A stretch of 64,000 nucleotides of DNA from Gammaproteobacteria bacterium Milos-ODIII6 (GCA_029228645.1 JAPTHR010000005.1:62020-126019); one strand, 5' to 3'. Shown: positions 51,466-60,035, counted from the stretch's first letter. The notes: a model not told the origin generated them from the letters alone. Numbers and translations are program-made.

Positions 51466-53478
51466 ATGATGGACTACATACTTCTCACCATCGTACTGGC
51501 CCCGCTGGCGGGTTCCCTGATTGCCGGTCTGTTCCGGAACCAGGTCGGACGCGCCGGTGCGCACTGGACGACCATCATCGGGGTCGGTATCTCCTGCGCG
51601 CTTTCGTTCTACGTGTTCTATCAGTACGCCTTCAACGGCGCGCCGGTGCACAACGAGACGGTCTACACCTGGATGGTGGTGGACGGCCTGCGCATGGAAA
51701 TCGGCTTCCTGGTCGACCGCCTGACCGCGATGATGATGGTGGTGGTCACCTTCGTCTCGCTCATGGTGCACATCTACACCATCGGCTACATGGCCCACGA
51801 AGAGGGTTACCAGCGCTTTTTCAGCTACATCGCGTTGTTCACCTTCTCTATGCTGATGCTGGTGATGTCGAACAACTTCCTGCAGCTGTTCTTCGGCTGG
51901 GAGGCCGTGGGGCTGGTTTCCTATCTGTTGATCGGTTTCTACGTGAAGCGGGAAACCGCCATTTTCGCCAACCTCAAGGCCTTCCTGGTCAACCGCGTGG
52001 GTGACTTCGGATTCATCCTCGGTATCGCTGCGGTCGCGATGTACATGGGGACCCTCGATTACTACGAGGCCTTCGAGCGTGCGCCGGCGCTGGCAAATGC
52101 GACGGTCGTGGTCTGGGGTGACGATGCCTGGTCGTTGATGACGCTGATCTGCATTCTGCTGTTCGTCGGCGCCATGGGTAAATCGGCCCAGGTGCCGTTG
52201 CACGTGTGGCTGCCGGACTCCATGGAGGGCCCGACCCCGATATCGGCGCTCATCCACGCCGCTACCATGGTCACCGCCGGTATCTTCATGGTGGCTCGGA
52301 TGTCGCCGTTGTACGAACTCTCCGAGACGGCGCTCAGTTTCGTGCTGATCATCGGCGCGACCACCGCGTTCTTCATGGGGCTGATCGGCATCATCCAGAA
52401 CGATATCAAGCGGGTGGTGGCCTACTCGACGCTGTCCCAGTTGGGCTACATGATCGCGGCCCTGGGTGCCTCTGCCTACGCGGCGGGACTGTTCCATCTC
52501 ATGACCCATGCCTTCTTCAAGGCGCTGCTGTTTCTGGCGGCGGGCTCGGTGATCATCGGCATGCACCACGATCAGGACATCCGCAACATGGGCGGGATGC
52601 GCAAGTACATGCCGATCACCCACTGGACGTTCCTGATCGGAACCCTGGCCCTGATCGGATTCCCGGGCTTTGCCGGCTTTTTCTCGAAGGACGCGATTAT
52701 CGAAGCGGTCCATTTCTCACGCATCTTCGGCAGTGACTACGCCTACTGGCTGTTGCTGAGCGGCGTATTCGTGACCGCGCTGTACAGCTTCAGGCTTTAC
52801 TTCATCGTGTTCCACGGCAAGGGGCCGCGCCACTTCGAACCGCACCATGACGTGCATGACGAGAACGGCGATGCGGAAGCGCAGGAACATCATCCCGTGC
52901 ACGACGAGCCAAAGCCGCACGAATCGCCATGGGTGGTTACGGTGCCGCTGGTGCTGCTGGCAATACCCTCGGTGGTGATCGGCTACCTGGCGATTGGCCC
53001 GATGCTCTTCGGGGAATATTTCGACGGGACCCTGACCGTGGCTCCGATTCATGCGACCTTGTCGGAGATCGATTTCCACGGCGCCGCAGGATTCATCCTG
53101 CATGGCCTTTCCGGCCCGGCGGTCTATCTCGCTGCCGCCGGTGCGCTGGTCGCCTGGTTCGTCTACACGAGAAAGCCGAATATCGCTACCGACCTCGCCA
53201 GGCGTTTCAGCTGGATCTATCGCGTGCTCGATAGCAAATACGGATTCGATTCGTTTAACCAATGGTTTTTCGCCGGCGGAGCGCGCCAGCTGGGCAAGGT
53301 TCTTTGGCAGGCCGGCGACCGGGCGTTTATCGATGGCGCGGTGGTCAATGGGTCCGCCAGGTCGGTTGCCTGGCTGGCGTCGGTCACGCGCTACCTGCAG
53401 ACCGGGTACCTGTACCATTACGCCTTCGCGATCATCCTTGGCCTCCTCGGCTTGCTGAGCTGGTTCGTGATTCGTTGA
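51466..53478 (+). CDS. nuoL: NADH-quinone oxidoreductase subunit L
   Basis: The largest antiporter-like, proton-pumping subunit of complex I. The 670-residue protein has about 16 hydrophobic helices, the lateral helix at the C terminus, LFFGWEAVGLVSYLLIGFY, MGKSAQVPLHVWLPDSMEGP and the IQNDIKRVVAYSTLSQLGYM lysine segment. A His/Glu-rich loop (HDVHDENGDAEAQEHHPVHD) lies near residue 470. The ATG (MMDYILLTIV) follows GAAGGA; the upstream open frame inside nuoK is not coding. Confidence 0.96.
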   Translation: MMDYILLTIVLAPLAGSLIAGLFRNQVGRAGAHWTTIIGVGISCALSFYVFYQYAFNGAPVHNETVYTWMVVDGLRMEIGFLVDRLTAMMMVVVTFVSLMVHIYTIGYMAHEEGYQRFFSYIALFTFSMLMLVMSNNFLQLFFGWEAVGLVSYLLIGFYVKRETAIFANLKAFLVNRVGDFGFILGIAAVAMYMGTLDYYEAFERAPALANATVVVWGDDAWSLMTLICILLFVGAMGKSAQVPLHVWLPDSMEGPTPISALIHAATMVTAGIFMVARMSPLYELSETALSFVLIIGATTAFFMGLIGIIQNDIKRVVAYSTLSQLGYMIAALGASAYAAGLFHLMTHAFFKALLFLAAGSVIIGMHHDQDIRNMGGMRKYMPITHWTFLIGTLALIGFPGFAGFFSKDAIIEAVHFSRIFGSDYAYWLLLSGVFVTALYSFRLYFIVFHGKGPRHFEPHHDVHDENGDAEAQEHHPVHDEPKPHESPWVVTVPLVLLAIPSVVIGYLAIGPMLFGEYFDGTLTVAPIHATLSEIDFHGAAGFILHGLSGPAVYLAAAGALVAWFVYTRKPNIATDLARRFSWIYRVLDSKYGFDSFNQWFFAGGARQLGKVLWQAGDRAFIDGAVVNGSARSVAWLASVTRYLQTGYLYHYAFAIILGLLGLLSWFVIR

Positions 53479-53503
53479 TGCCGAAGTAGGGTTGGAAGAG
53501 ATT

Positions 53504-55018
53504 ATGAGTGCTGACTGGCCAATACTGAGCGTCACGATCTGGCTGCCGATCATCGGTGGTCTGCTGGTGCTGATGAGTGGGGACAAGGCCCCTAACGTTA
53601 GCCGTTGGGCCGCGCTGTGGGTCGCAATACTGACTTTCGTCGTGAGCATCCCCCTCTACGCCGGATTCGATAGCTCGACGGCGCAGATGCAGTTCGTGGA
53701 AAACGTTCCCTGGATTCCAATGTTCGAGGTCAACTATCACCTCGGCGTGGATGGCATATCGATGCCGCTGATCCTGCTGACAACCTTTATCACGGTGTTG
53801 GTGATCATCGCCGGCTGGGAAGTGATCCAGTACAAGCCTTCACAGTACATGGAGGCCTTCCTGATCATGGAGGGTGTCATGGTTGGCGTGTTCTCAGCAC
53901 TGGATGCGATGCTGTTCTACGTCTTCTGGGAGGCGATGCTGATCCCGATGTTCGTCATCATCGGTATCTGGGGTGGGCCGCGCCGGGTGTATGCCACTAT
54001 CAAGTTCTTCCTGTACACCTTCCTCGGGTCGGTGTTCATGCTGGTCGCCCTGATATACATGTACTTCAAGTCCGGCTCGATGGGGATACTTGCCTTCCAC
54101 GACCTGCAACTCGACCTGACCGAGCAGATCCTGATATTCATCGCCTTCCTGCTGGCGTTTGCGGTCAAGGTGCCGATGTGGCCGGTGCATACCTGGTTGC
54201 CGGATGCGCACGTGGAGGCGCCCACCGGGGGTTCGGTGATCCTGGCGGCGATCATGCTCAAGATCGGTGGTTATGGTTTTCTCCGGTTCAGCCTGCCGAT
54301 TACGCCGGATGCAAGCCACACCCTGGATTGGCTCATCATCGGCATGTCTCTGATCGCGGTGGTCTACATCGGCTTCGTCGCACTCGTGCAGCAGGATATG
54401 AAAAAGCTGATCGCGTACTCCTCGATCGCCCACATGGGCTTCGTGACCTTGGGATTCTTCATTGTGTTCATGATTTTCGCGCGCACCGAAGTCGACAGCG
54501 GCGCGATCCTCGGGGTTCAGGGGGGCATGGTCCAGATGATCTCGCACGGGTTTATCTCGGCGGCCATGTTCCTGTGCGTCGGGGTGCTGTACGACCGGCT
54601 GCACAGCCGGGAGATATCTGACTACGGGGGCGTGGTCAATGTGATGCCGTGGTTCGCTGTCTTCATGGTTTTCTTCGCCATGGCGAATGCCGGGCTGCCC
54701 GGCACCTCCGGTTTCGTGGGCGAGTTCATGGTGATTCTGGCGAGCTTCCGGGCGGACTTCTGGTTCGCCGTCCTGGCCGCGACGACCCTGATCGTTGGCG
54801 CCGCCTACACCCTGTGGATGGTCAAGCGCGTGGTATTCGGAGAGGTTACTTCCGAGGGCGTCGCCGCCCTGCAGGACATCAATGCCCGCGAGGCACTGGT
54901 GCTGACCTCGCTTGCCATCGCCGTCCTCGCCCTCGGCCTGTGGCCGGCTCCGCTGATCGAGGTGATGGACGCATCCATCGGCAATCTCGTCCAGCACATT
55001 GGCGTCAGCAAGCTGTGA
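53504..55018 (+). CDS. nuoM: NADH-quinone oxidoreductase subunit M
   Basis: Second antiporter-like subunit of complex I. The 504-residue membrane protein has FYVFWEAMLIPMFVIIGIWG, KVPMWPVHTWLPDAHVEAPT and VQQDMKKLIAYSSIAHMGFV, conserved in the Mrp/NuoM family. A GAAGAG lies just ahead of ATG. Its stop codon overlaps a possible GTG for nuoN. Confidence 0.97.
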   Translation: MSADWPILSVTIWLPIIGGLLVLMSGDKAPNVSRWAALWVAILTFVVSIPLYAGFDSSTAQMQFVENVPWIPMFEVNYHLGVDGISMPLILLTTFITVLVIIAGWEVIQYKPSQYMEAFLIMEGVMVGVFSALDAMLFYVFWEAMLIPMFVIIGIWGGPRRVYATIKFFLYTFLGSVFMLVALIYMYFKSGSMGILAFHDLQLDLTEQILIFIAFLLAFAVKVPMWPVHTWLPDAHVEAPTGGSVILAAIMLKIGGYGFLRFSLPITPDASHTLDWLIIGMSLIAVVYIGFVALVQQDMKKLIAYSSIAHMGFVTLGFFIVFMIFARTEVDSGAILGVQGGMVQMISHGFISAAMFLCVGVLYDRLHSREISDYGGVVNVMPWFAVFMVFFAMANAGLPGTSGFVGEFMVILASFRADFWFAVLAATTLIVGAAYTLWMVKRVVFGEVTSEGVAALQDINAREALVLTSLAIAVLALGLWPAPLIEVMDASIGNLVQHIGVSKL

Positions 55019-55041
55019 ACATCGGAATATCGGTTAGCTCA

Positions 55042-56481
55042 ATGCAATACGATTTGATAAGCCTGCAACCGGTTATGCCGGAAATCTTCATGCTGGGCGC
55101 GGCCTGCCTGGTGCTCGTCGTCGACCTCTTTCTCACCCAGCGCACGCGGATGTGGACCTATGGTCTGACCCTCGCCACCCTGCTGGGAGCCATTGCACTC
55201 ACCGCGTGGGCCGCAGGCCCGGAACGGCAGGTCTTGTTCGATGGCAGCTACGTGCGCGATCCGGTATCCGACGTTCTCAAGATTGCACTCCTGACGATCA
55301 CTGTCTTCGTCATGGTGTACGCCCGGGACTACCTGCTGCAGCGCGGAATCTACCGCGGCGAGTTCTACACCCTGGCGCTGTTCGCCTCACTCGGCATGAT
55401 GATCATGGCGTCCGCGGGCAACTTCCTCACGGTCTACCTGGGTCTGGAACTGCTGGCGCTGAGCATGTACGCCCTGGTGGCCTTCGACCGTGATTCGGTG
55501 AAAGGCTCCGAGGCGGCGATGAAGTACTTCGTGCTGGGCGCGTTGGCTTCGGGTCTGCTGCTGTACGGGATGTCGATGTTGTACGGTGCCACCGGCACCC
55601 TCAATCTCGCCGCCATGTCGGAGGTGATCGCCGCCGGCAAGGCCGAGGAAACGGTGCTGGTATTCGGACTTGTGTTCGTAGTCATCGGGATCGCATTCAA
55701 GTTCGGTGCCGTCCCCTTCCACATGTGGGTGCCCGACGTGTATGACGGCGCCCCCACCGCCGTGACCCTGTTCCTCGGAAGTGCCCCCAAGATCGCCGCA
55801 TTCGCACTCGCGATTCGTCTTCTGGCGGATGGGGCAGGGGGCCTGTCCGCGCACTGGTCGGACATGCTGATCATTCTGGCGGTAGCATCGCTGGCGATCG
55901 GCAACATCGTTGCGATCGCGCAGACCAACGTCAAGCGCATGCTCGCCTACTCCACGATTTCGCATGTCGGCTTCATCTTCCTCGGCTTCGTCGCGGCCGA
56001 CGGCCGCGGCTACGGGGCCGCCTTGTTTTACACCGTGGTCTACGCACTCACGGCGGCAGGCGGTTTCGGTCTGCTTACGATCCTCAGTCGCAAGGGGGTC
56101 GATGCAGAAACCCTGGACGACCTCAAGGGCCTCAATGATCGTAGTCCCTGGCTGGCGGGCATGATGCTCCTTATCCTGTTCTCCATGGCCGGGGTGCCGC
56201 CCACGGTCGGGTTCTTCGCCAAGCTCTTCGTGCTTGATGCCGTGGTCCAGGTGGATATGGTCTGGTTGGCGATCGTTGCAGTCTTCTTCTCTATCATCGG
56301 CGCCTACTATTACCTGCGTGCGATCAAGATGATGTACTTCGACAAACCGATAGATGATCACCCGATCGTCGCATCGGTCGACAGTCGTGTTGCTATGTCC
56401 GTGAACGGCCTGGCCGTGCTGCTCCTGGGTATCTTCCCGACGGCTTTGTTACAGGCCTGTCGAACAGCCTTCGGCGGGTGA
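55042..56481 (+). CDS. nuoN: NADH-quinone oxidoreductase subunit N
   Basis: Third antiporter-like subunit, ending the 14-gene operon. The 479-residue protein starts MQYDLISLQPVMPEIFMLG, has FLTVYLGLELLALSMYALVA, KFGAVPFHMWVPDVYDGAPT and IAQTNVKRMLAYSTISHVGF. A GTG at 55015 overlapping the nuoM stop (GTGA) is an alternative start adding nine residues. The next feature is tRNA-fMet, 67 bp on. Confidence 0.96.
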   Translation: MQYDLISLQPVMPEIFMLGAACLVLVVDLFLTQRTRMWTYGLTLATLLGAIALTAWAAGPERQVLFDGSYVRDPVSDVLKIALLTITVFVMVYARDYLLQRGIYRGEFYTLALFASLGMMIMASAGNFLTVYLGLELLALSMYALVAFDRDSVKGSEAAMKYFVLGALASGLLLYGMSMLYGATGTLNLAAMSEVIAAGKAEETVLVFGLVFVVIGIAFKFGAVPFHMWVPDVYDGAPTAVTLFLGSAPKIAAFALAIRLLADGAGGLSAHWSDMLIILAVASLAIGNIVAIAQTNVKRMLAYSTISHVGFIFLGFVAADGRGYGAALFYTVVYALTAAGGFGLLTILSRKGVDAETLDDLKGLNDRSPWLAGMMLLILFSMAGVPPTVGFFAKLFVLDAVVQVDMVWLAIVAVFFSIIGAYYYLRAIKMMYFDKPIDDHPIVASVDSRVAMSVNGLAVLLLGIFPTALLQACRTAFGG

Positions 56482-56548
56482 TTTGAACAGTTGGCCGGGA
56501 AAGGGGCTTGTAAAATCAGCCGGCCTTCGGTATAGTCTGCCCTCCAGA

Positions 56549-56625
<77 letters not shown>

Positions 56626-56629
56626 AATA

Positions 56630-56657
56630 AAAAAAGCCGCTGAAAAGCGGCTTTTTT
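56630..56657 (+). terminator. Rho-independent terminator after tRNA-fMet
   Basis: AAAAAAGCCGC and GCGGCTTTTTT form a 5-bp GC core extended by A-T pairs around TGAAAA, with a T6 run at the end. It starts a few bases past the CCA end. Confidence 0.9.
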
Positions 56658-56676
56658 ATTGCCAACAACAAGCCAA

Positions 56677-56691
56677 ATTTGAACCTACGAC
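56677..56691 (-). repeat. Inverted copy of the tRNA-fMet T-arm
   Basis: ATTTGAACCTACGAC is the exact reverse complement of the T-arm segment GTCGTAGGTTCAAAT of the neighbouring tRNA-fMet. It lies about 50 bp past the tRNA. Possibly a relic of recombination at the tRNA. Confidence 0.7.
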
Positions 56692-56750
56692 GTTTCAAAA
56701 CAGGCAGGTTCACAAGCGCCGTCAGGCGCGCAGCTCGAGCGCAGCGAGTC

Positions 56751-56769
56751 AATCCTGCCCCCTCTACCA
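56751..56769 (+). repeat. Direct copy of the tRNA-fMet 3' end
   Basis: AATCCTGCCCCCTCTACCA repeats the last 19 bases of the tRNA (56607-56625) with one mismatch, 144 bp downstream; GGCAGGTTCA at 56703-56712 looks like the matching 5' half of the T arm, split by about 38 bp. This is the pattern left when an integrase uses a tRNA 3' end, but no integrase is seen. Confidence 0.7.
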
Positions 56770-56826
56770 AAATTTCCAAAAGCCAATTCGAAACAAAGAC
56801 TTGGGATTTCTTGTTGCCCGAAAGTC

Positions 56827-56840
56827 GATTTGAACCTACG
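56827..56840 (-). repeat. Second inverted copy of the tRNA-fMet T-arm
   Basis: GATTTGAACCTACG is the exact reverse complement of CGTAGGTTCAAATC in the tRNA T arm, about 150 bp after the first inverted copy. Together the three fragments fill the roughly 400-bp stretch before arsR, in which no gene is supported. Confidence 0.65.
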
Positions 56841-56997
56841 TTGGAAATCGTCAAATATCTTCGCTTGCTCCGCTTTGTCTGGATCGGCAAACGAACCGGT
56901 TGTATCTGCCTTCTCAGCTAATGCCAGCCGAGTTGGCAACTCGGGAGTAGGGGAGTAAGCGCAGATCTCCCACCTCCGCTTTTTCCGATATATTCGA

Positions 56998-57030
56998 TTG
57001 ACGGTATATGGCGTTAACGTTATATTCCGT
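56998..57030 (+). promoter_or_regulatory. arsR promoter with overlapping palindromic operator
   Basis: TTGACG (56998-57003) and TATATT (57021-57026) are 17 bp apart, a good sigma70 pair. The 30 bases 57001-57030 form a dyad with 12 of 15 pairs matching (ends ACGG/CCGT, centre GTTAAC), covering spacer and -10. The pair ends 8 bp before the arsR ATG, so transcription should begin at or just before it. Repression by ArsR binding here is inferred. Confidence 0.7.
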
Positions 57031-57033
57031 CAG

Positions 57034-57387
57034 ATGGATATATTGGCATCAAACCTGTTCTCGGCCCTGTCCCACGAAACCCGCCTGCGCTGCGTCATGC
57101 TGCTGATGCAACACGATGAGCTGTGCGTTTGCGAACTAACCCATGCGATTGGCGCGGCGCAGCCGCACGTCTCGCGCCACCTCGCGCAGCTGCGCAAACT
57201 CGGACTGCTCGTTGATCGTCGCGAAGGGCTGTGGATTCACTACAGGATCAACCCTGCTTTGCCGCAGTGGGTGGCCGACTTGCTGCAAAACACGCTAAGT
57301 GGGGTGCAGGTCCTTCCCCCCTTCAAGGACGATGCCGATGTCCTCGGGCAAATGCCCAATCGGCCCGGCGCTCCTAGGTGCGCCTGA
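57034..57387 (+). CDS. arsR: ArsR-family arsenical-resistance repressor
   Basis: A 117-residue winged-helix repressor of the ArsR/SmtB family. The metal-binding ELCVCELTHAIG (Cys31, Cys33) at the recognition-helix region is the As(III) site of E. coli-type ArsR, and QPHVSRHLAQLRKLGLL is the DNA-reading helix. The third cysteine of the E. coli triad is absent (Thr36 at the matching place). ATG 57034 is used; an upstream TTG overlaps the promoter. No Shine-Dalgarno exists, consistent with a leaderless mRNA. It overlaps the acr3 remnant by 50 bp. Confidence 0.88.
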   Translation: MDILASNLFSALSHETRLRCVMLLMQHDELCVCELTHAIGAAQPHVSRHLAQLRKLGLLVDRREGLWIHYRINPALPQWVADLLQNTLSGVQVLPPFKDDADVLGQMPNRPGAPRCA

Positions 57388-57568
57388 AAGGGTGCTCCTG
57401 TGCATCGTCACGGGGATCGCACTGGGACATTGGCTGTCAGCTCCTTTTCAGCAACTTGGCCAAATGGAAGTGGCGCAGGTCAACCTGCCGGTCCTGCTGT
57501 CGGTGGTAAAGATCGTCAACAACATCAAAGGCTGGTACGAGGCCGGCCTGCTTACCCGAGGGGAATAA
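57338..57568 (+). pseudogene. Internally deleted remnant of an Acr3-type arsenite transporter
   Basis: A 76-residue frame whose first part, VLLCIVTGIALGHWL and QQLGQMEVAQVNLPV, matches the N terminus of Acr3 arsenite permeases. The rest, LLSVVKIVNNIKGWYEAG, looks like a C-terminal end of that family. About 270 codons of the transporter core appear to be missing, with the frame kept. It cannot form the ten-helix permease. It begins inside arsR and its end (GAGGGGAATAACG) supplies the ribosome site for the next gene. The Acr3 C-terminal match is from memory and less certain than the N-terminal one. Confidence 0.65.
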
Positions 57569-57570
57569 CG

Positions 57571-58494
57571 ATGAAAACAACACTCATGTCGCTGTTGATG
57601 GCTATTGGCCTGTCCATCGCGTCGCTGGCGCAGGCCAATCCGGATTTCCTCGTCGATGCCGACTGGCTGGCCGAACATATCGAGGATGACAATCTGGTGG
57701 TGCTGGAGGTGCGCTACCACCCGCATCGTCATCATACGGTTGGGCATATTCCCGGAGCGATCCAGGTGAAGCGTTTCAAGGACCTCGCGGACAACCAGTC
57801 GCTTACCGTGACGCGCTTTCCGTCACGTGAGCAATTCCAGCAGACCTTGCGTGACTGGGGCGTGAGCATGGATTCCACCCTGGTGATCTATGACGACACT
57901 CGCACGGTAACCAGTGCGCGCCTGTGGGTGTTGCTCAAGCTGTATGGCTTCCCGATGGACCAGGTAAAGGTACTCAACGGTGGCACCGTCGCCTGGTCGG
58001 CCTTTGAAGAAATCACCCAGGAGCCTACCGAGGTTCGGGAGCCGAGCACTATCGAACTTGCCCCCGCCGATCACTCGATGTTCGTCGAGTTCCCGGAAAT
58101 CTATGATCACGTCGCCGCAGGCAAGACTTCGGATGTCGTGCTGATCGACGCGCGCCCGACCGATCGCTATGCAGGTGGTAGCCACCATGGCGTGGCCGAA
58201 GGTCATATTCCGGGTGCGATCAATATCATCAGCATGGATGGCACCGATGGTGAGTCACAGACCTGGCGTTCAGACGAGTTCCTGGCCGAGATGTACAAGT
58301 CCGTACCCAAGGAAAAGGCCGTCTACGTGTACTGCGATGACGGTTTCCGCATGAGTCTTGCCTACCAGCAACTGACCCACCTGGGTTACCAGGATGTGCG
58401 CCTGTACAACGGTGGCTGGTCGCATTGGGGCAACTGGCTGGACCTGCCGACCGTCACTGGCGACAAGCCCTTTGCCGGAGATTTCGAGCTGTGA
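57571..58494 (+). CDS. Periplasmic rhodanese (sulfurtransferase), two-domain
   Basis: A 307-residue thiosulfate sulfurtransferase-like protein with a signal peptide (LMAIGLSIASLAQA, cleaved about residue 22). The first rhodanese domain (about 25-150) has Asp109 in VIYDDTRTV where the catalytic cysteine would be, so is inactive. The second (about 170-290) keeps Cys255 in VYVYCDDGFRMS. This is the usual TST arrangement: sulfane sulfur transfer between thiols or to acceptors in the periplasm. Its GTGA stop overlaps the next gene. Its presence behind arsR suggests sulfur chemistry linked to arsenic stress; the substrate is unknown. Confidence 0.9.
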   Translation: MKTTLMSLLMAIGLSIASLAQANPDFLVDADWLAEHIEDDNLVVLEVRYHPHRHHTVGHIPGAIQVKRFKDLADNQSLTVTRFPSREQFQQTLRDWGVSMDSTLVIYDDTRTVTSARLWVLLKLYGFPMDQVKVLNGGTVAWSAFEEITQEPTEVREPSTIELAPADHSMFVEFPEIYDHVAAGKTSDVVLIDARPTDRYAGGSHHGVAEGHIPGAINIISMDGTDGESQTWRSDEFLAEMYKSVPKEKAVYVYCDDGFRMSLAYQQLTHLGYQDVRLYNGGWSHWGNWLDLPTVTGDKPFAGDFEL

Positions 58495-59414
58495 GCCGCT
58501 GGATATCCAGCCTGTTGCTGAGTTTTTATTCGCTCAGTGGCTGGGCCGTTGATCTCAAGGTCGAACCGGTGGTGGACAATGTCTACGCCATTGTCGGTGA
58601 GATCGGCCCGCGCACACCCGAGAATCACGGCCTCAACAACACCCTTGGGTTCGTGGTGACCGAAGAGGGTGTGGTGCTGGTCGGTTCCGGCGCAACGCCG
58701 CTTGGCGCGAAGCGGGTGGAGGACGCAGTTGCCAGCGTCACCGACAAGCCGATCCGCCTGCTGGTGAATATCGGGGTGCAGGATCACCACTGGATGGGTA
58801 ATAGCTACTTTGCTGACAAGGGCATCCCTATCAAAGCGCTCGCCCGTACCGTTGACAGCCAGCGGCAACAGGCGGAGGCACACATCGGCCGTCTGACCGC
58901 TCAGGTGGGGGATGAGGCAAAAACCGTCGTCCCCACTCACGCGACAGACATCGTGGATGCGGACAGCCAGTCCTTCGAATTCGGTGGCGTGACATTCGAG
59001 TTGCGGTGGCCGGGTGACGGTCATTTCGTCGGCGATGCCGTGCTGTGGTTGCCGCAGACACGCACCCTGTTCACCGGGGACTTCGTGTTCCTCGACCGCC
59101 TGCTGGGCATTCATCCCACCACGCCGGTTGCGAAGTGGCAGCAATCGTTTCACCAGATCGAGAAGCTGGCCCCTACGCACCTGGTGCCTGGCCACGGCCA
59201 TCCTGCGGACATCGCAAAGGCAAAAGCCGAGACGGGTGACTACCTCGACTGGTTGGTCGCAGGTGTCAGCGAGGCACTGGAGGACTGGCAGGAACTCGGT
59301 GACACCGTCGAGCAGATGGGGGACGCACCGGCATTCGCGCATCTGCAGTTCTTCGATGGCTGGCACAAGCGCAATGTCCACCAGACCTATATGCAGTTGG
59401 AGGCCGCGAGGTAG
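58491..59414 (+). CDS. Metallo-beta-lactamase-fold secreted hydrolase with altered motif
   Basis: A 307-residue protein of the MBL fold with an N-terminal signal peptide (SSLLLSFYSLSGWAV). The first zinc motif is not HxHxDH: it reads NIGVQDHHWMGN (93-104), keeping only the last histidine(s). The other ligands His178 (GDGHFVGD), Asp197 (GDFVFLD) and His235 (LVPGHGHPAD) are intact, so a one- or two-metal site is possible. Some SoxH-like, quinoprotein-associated MBL proteins show similar GGQDH patterns from memory. It is a GTG start coupled to the rhodanese gene. Confidence 0.85.
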   Translation: MSRWISSLLLSFYSLSGWAVDLKVEPVVDNVYAIVGEIGPRTPENHGLNNTLGFVVTEEGVVLVGSGATPLGAKRVEDAVASVTDKPIRLLVNIGVQDHHWMGNSYFADKGIPIKALARTVDSQRQQAEAHIGRLTAQVGDEAKTVVPTHATDIVDADSQSFEFGGVTFELRWPGDGHFVGDAVLWLPQTRTLFTGDFVFLDRLLGIHPTTPVAKWQQSFHQIEKLAPTHLVPGHGHPADIAKAKAETGDYLDWLVAGVSEALEDWQELGDTVEQMGDAPAFAHLQFFDGWHKRNVHQTYMQLEAAR

Positions 59415-59419
59415 CTACC

Positions 59420-59656
59420 ATGGATGTGATTCTCAAATCCACCATCACCTGTCCGATGTGCGGCCATGTGTCCGAAGAGACCATGCCAACCGACGCCTGC
59501 CAGTGGTACTACGAATGCAAGGGATGCGGGGAGCTGCTTACGCCACTGAAGGGCGACTGCTGCGTTTTCTGTTCCTTCGGCACGGTGCCGTGTCCCCCCA
59601 TCCAGCTGGATGGCAAAAGTTCCTGCTGCAACCCGGATTCGGATTGTTGTGGCTGA
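59420..59656 (+). CDS. GDCCVxC-domain small cysteine protein
   Basis: A 78-residue cysteine-rich protein with GDCCVFCSFGTVPCPPIQ (46-62), the signature of the GDCCVxC family, members of which are sometimes selenoproteins. All positions here are ordinary codons (TGC/TGT), so it is a cysteine form. It also has a zinc-ribbon-like CPMC/CKGC pair (Cys11, Cys14, Cys33, Cys36) and a CC-CC tail. The family tends to occur with mercury, arsenic and redox genes; function is undefined. It follows 5 bp after the MBL gene. Confidence 0.88.
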   Translation: MDVILKSTITCPMCGHVSEETMPTDACQWYYECKGCGELLTPLKGDCCVFCSFGTVPCPPIQLDGKSSCCNPDSDCCG

Positions 59657-59677
59657 CTTGTTTGAAAGAGGTTTGAA

Positions 59678-59917
59678 ATGAAAAACATCAAAGTGCTCGG
59701 TTCGGGCTGCAAGAACTGCGAAACCACGGCCAGGCTTATTCAAATTGCCGCTGAGCAGGCCGGTGTCGAAATCGAACTGGAAAAAGTCACTGACATGGCG
59801 CAGATCATGGGCTTTGGGGTGATGTCGACACCCGGTGTGGTGGTCGATGGAAAGGTCGTACACGCCGGTGGTCTTCCGGGGCCGGACCAGGTGCGCAACT
59901 GGGTCACGCAGGACTGA
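59678..59917 (+). CDS. Mini-thioredoxin (redox-active disulfide protein)
   Basis: A 79-residue thioredoxin-fold protein with a CxxC at Cys11-Cys14 (GSGCKNCETT) and the conserved cis-Pro turn in MGFGVMSTPGVVVDGKVV. Such small redox-active disulfide proteins accompany permeases of the ArsP/DUF318 family. It starts 21 bp after the GDCCVxC gene with AGAGG ahead of the ATG. Redox partner and target are unknown. Confidence 0.9.
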   Translation: MKNIKVLGSGCKNCETTARLIQIAAEQAGVEIELEKVTDMAQIMGFGVMSTPGVVVDGKVVHAGGLPGPDQVRNWVTQD

Positions 59918-60035
59918 CGCCGGGGTTCATGAGCATGAATACACACCTTCATGACGTGCTGAGCCTTGCAGATCAGGAATGCCTGATAAGGAACTGGCAA
60001 ATGAGAGCCGTGTATCGCTAAACGAGAGTCACAGC

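Noticed and set aside
59420-59656. Possible selenocysteine in the GDCCVxC protein
   Set aside because: All candidate positions are TGC or TGT codons; no in-frame TGA is present.
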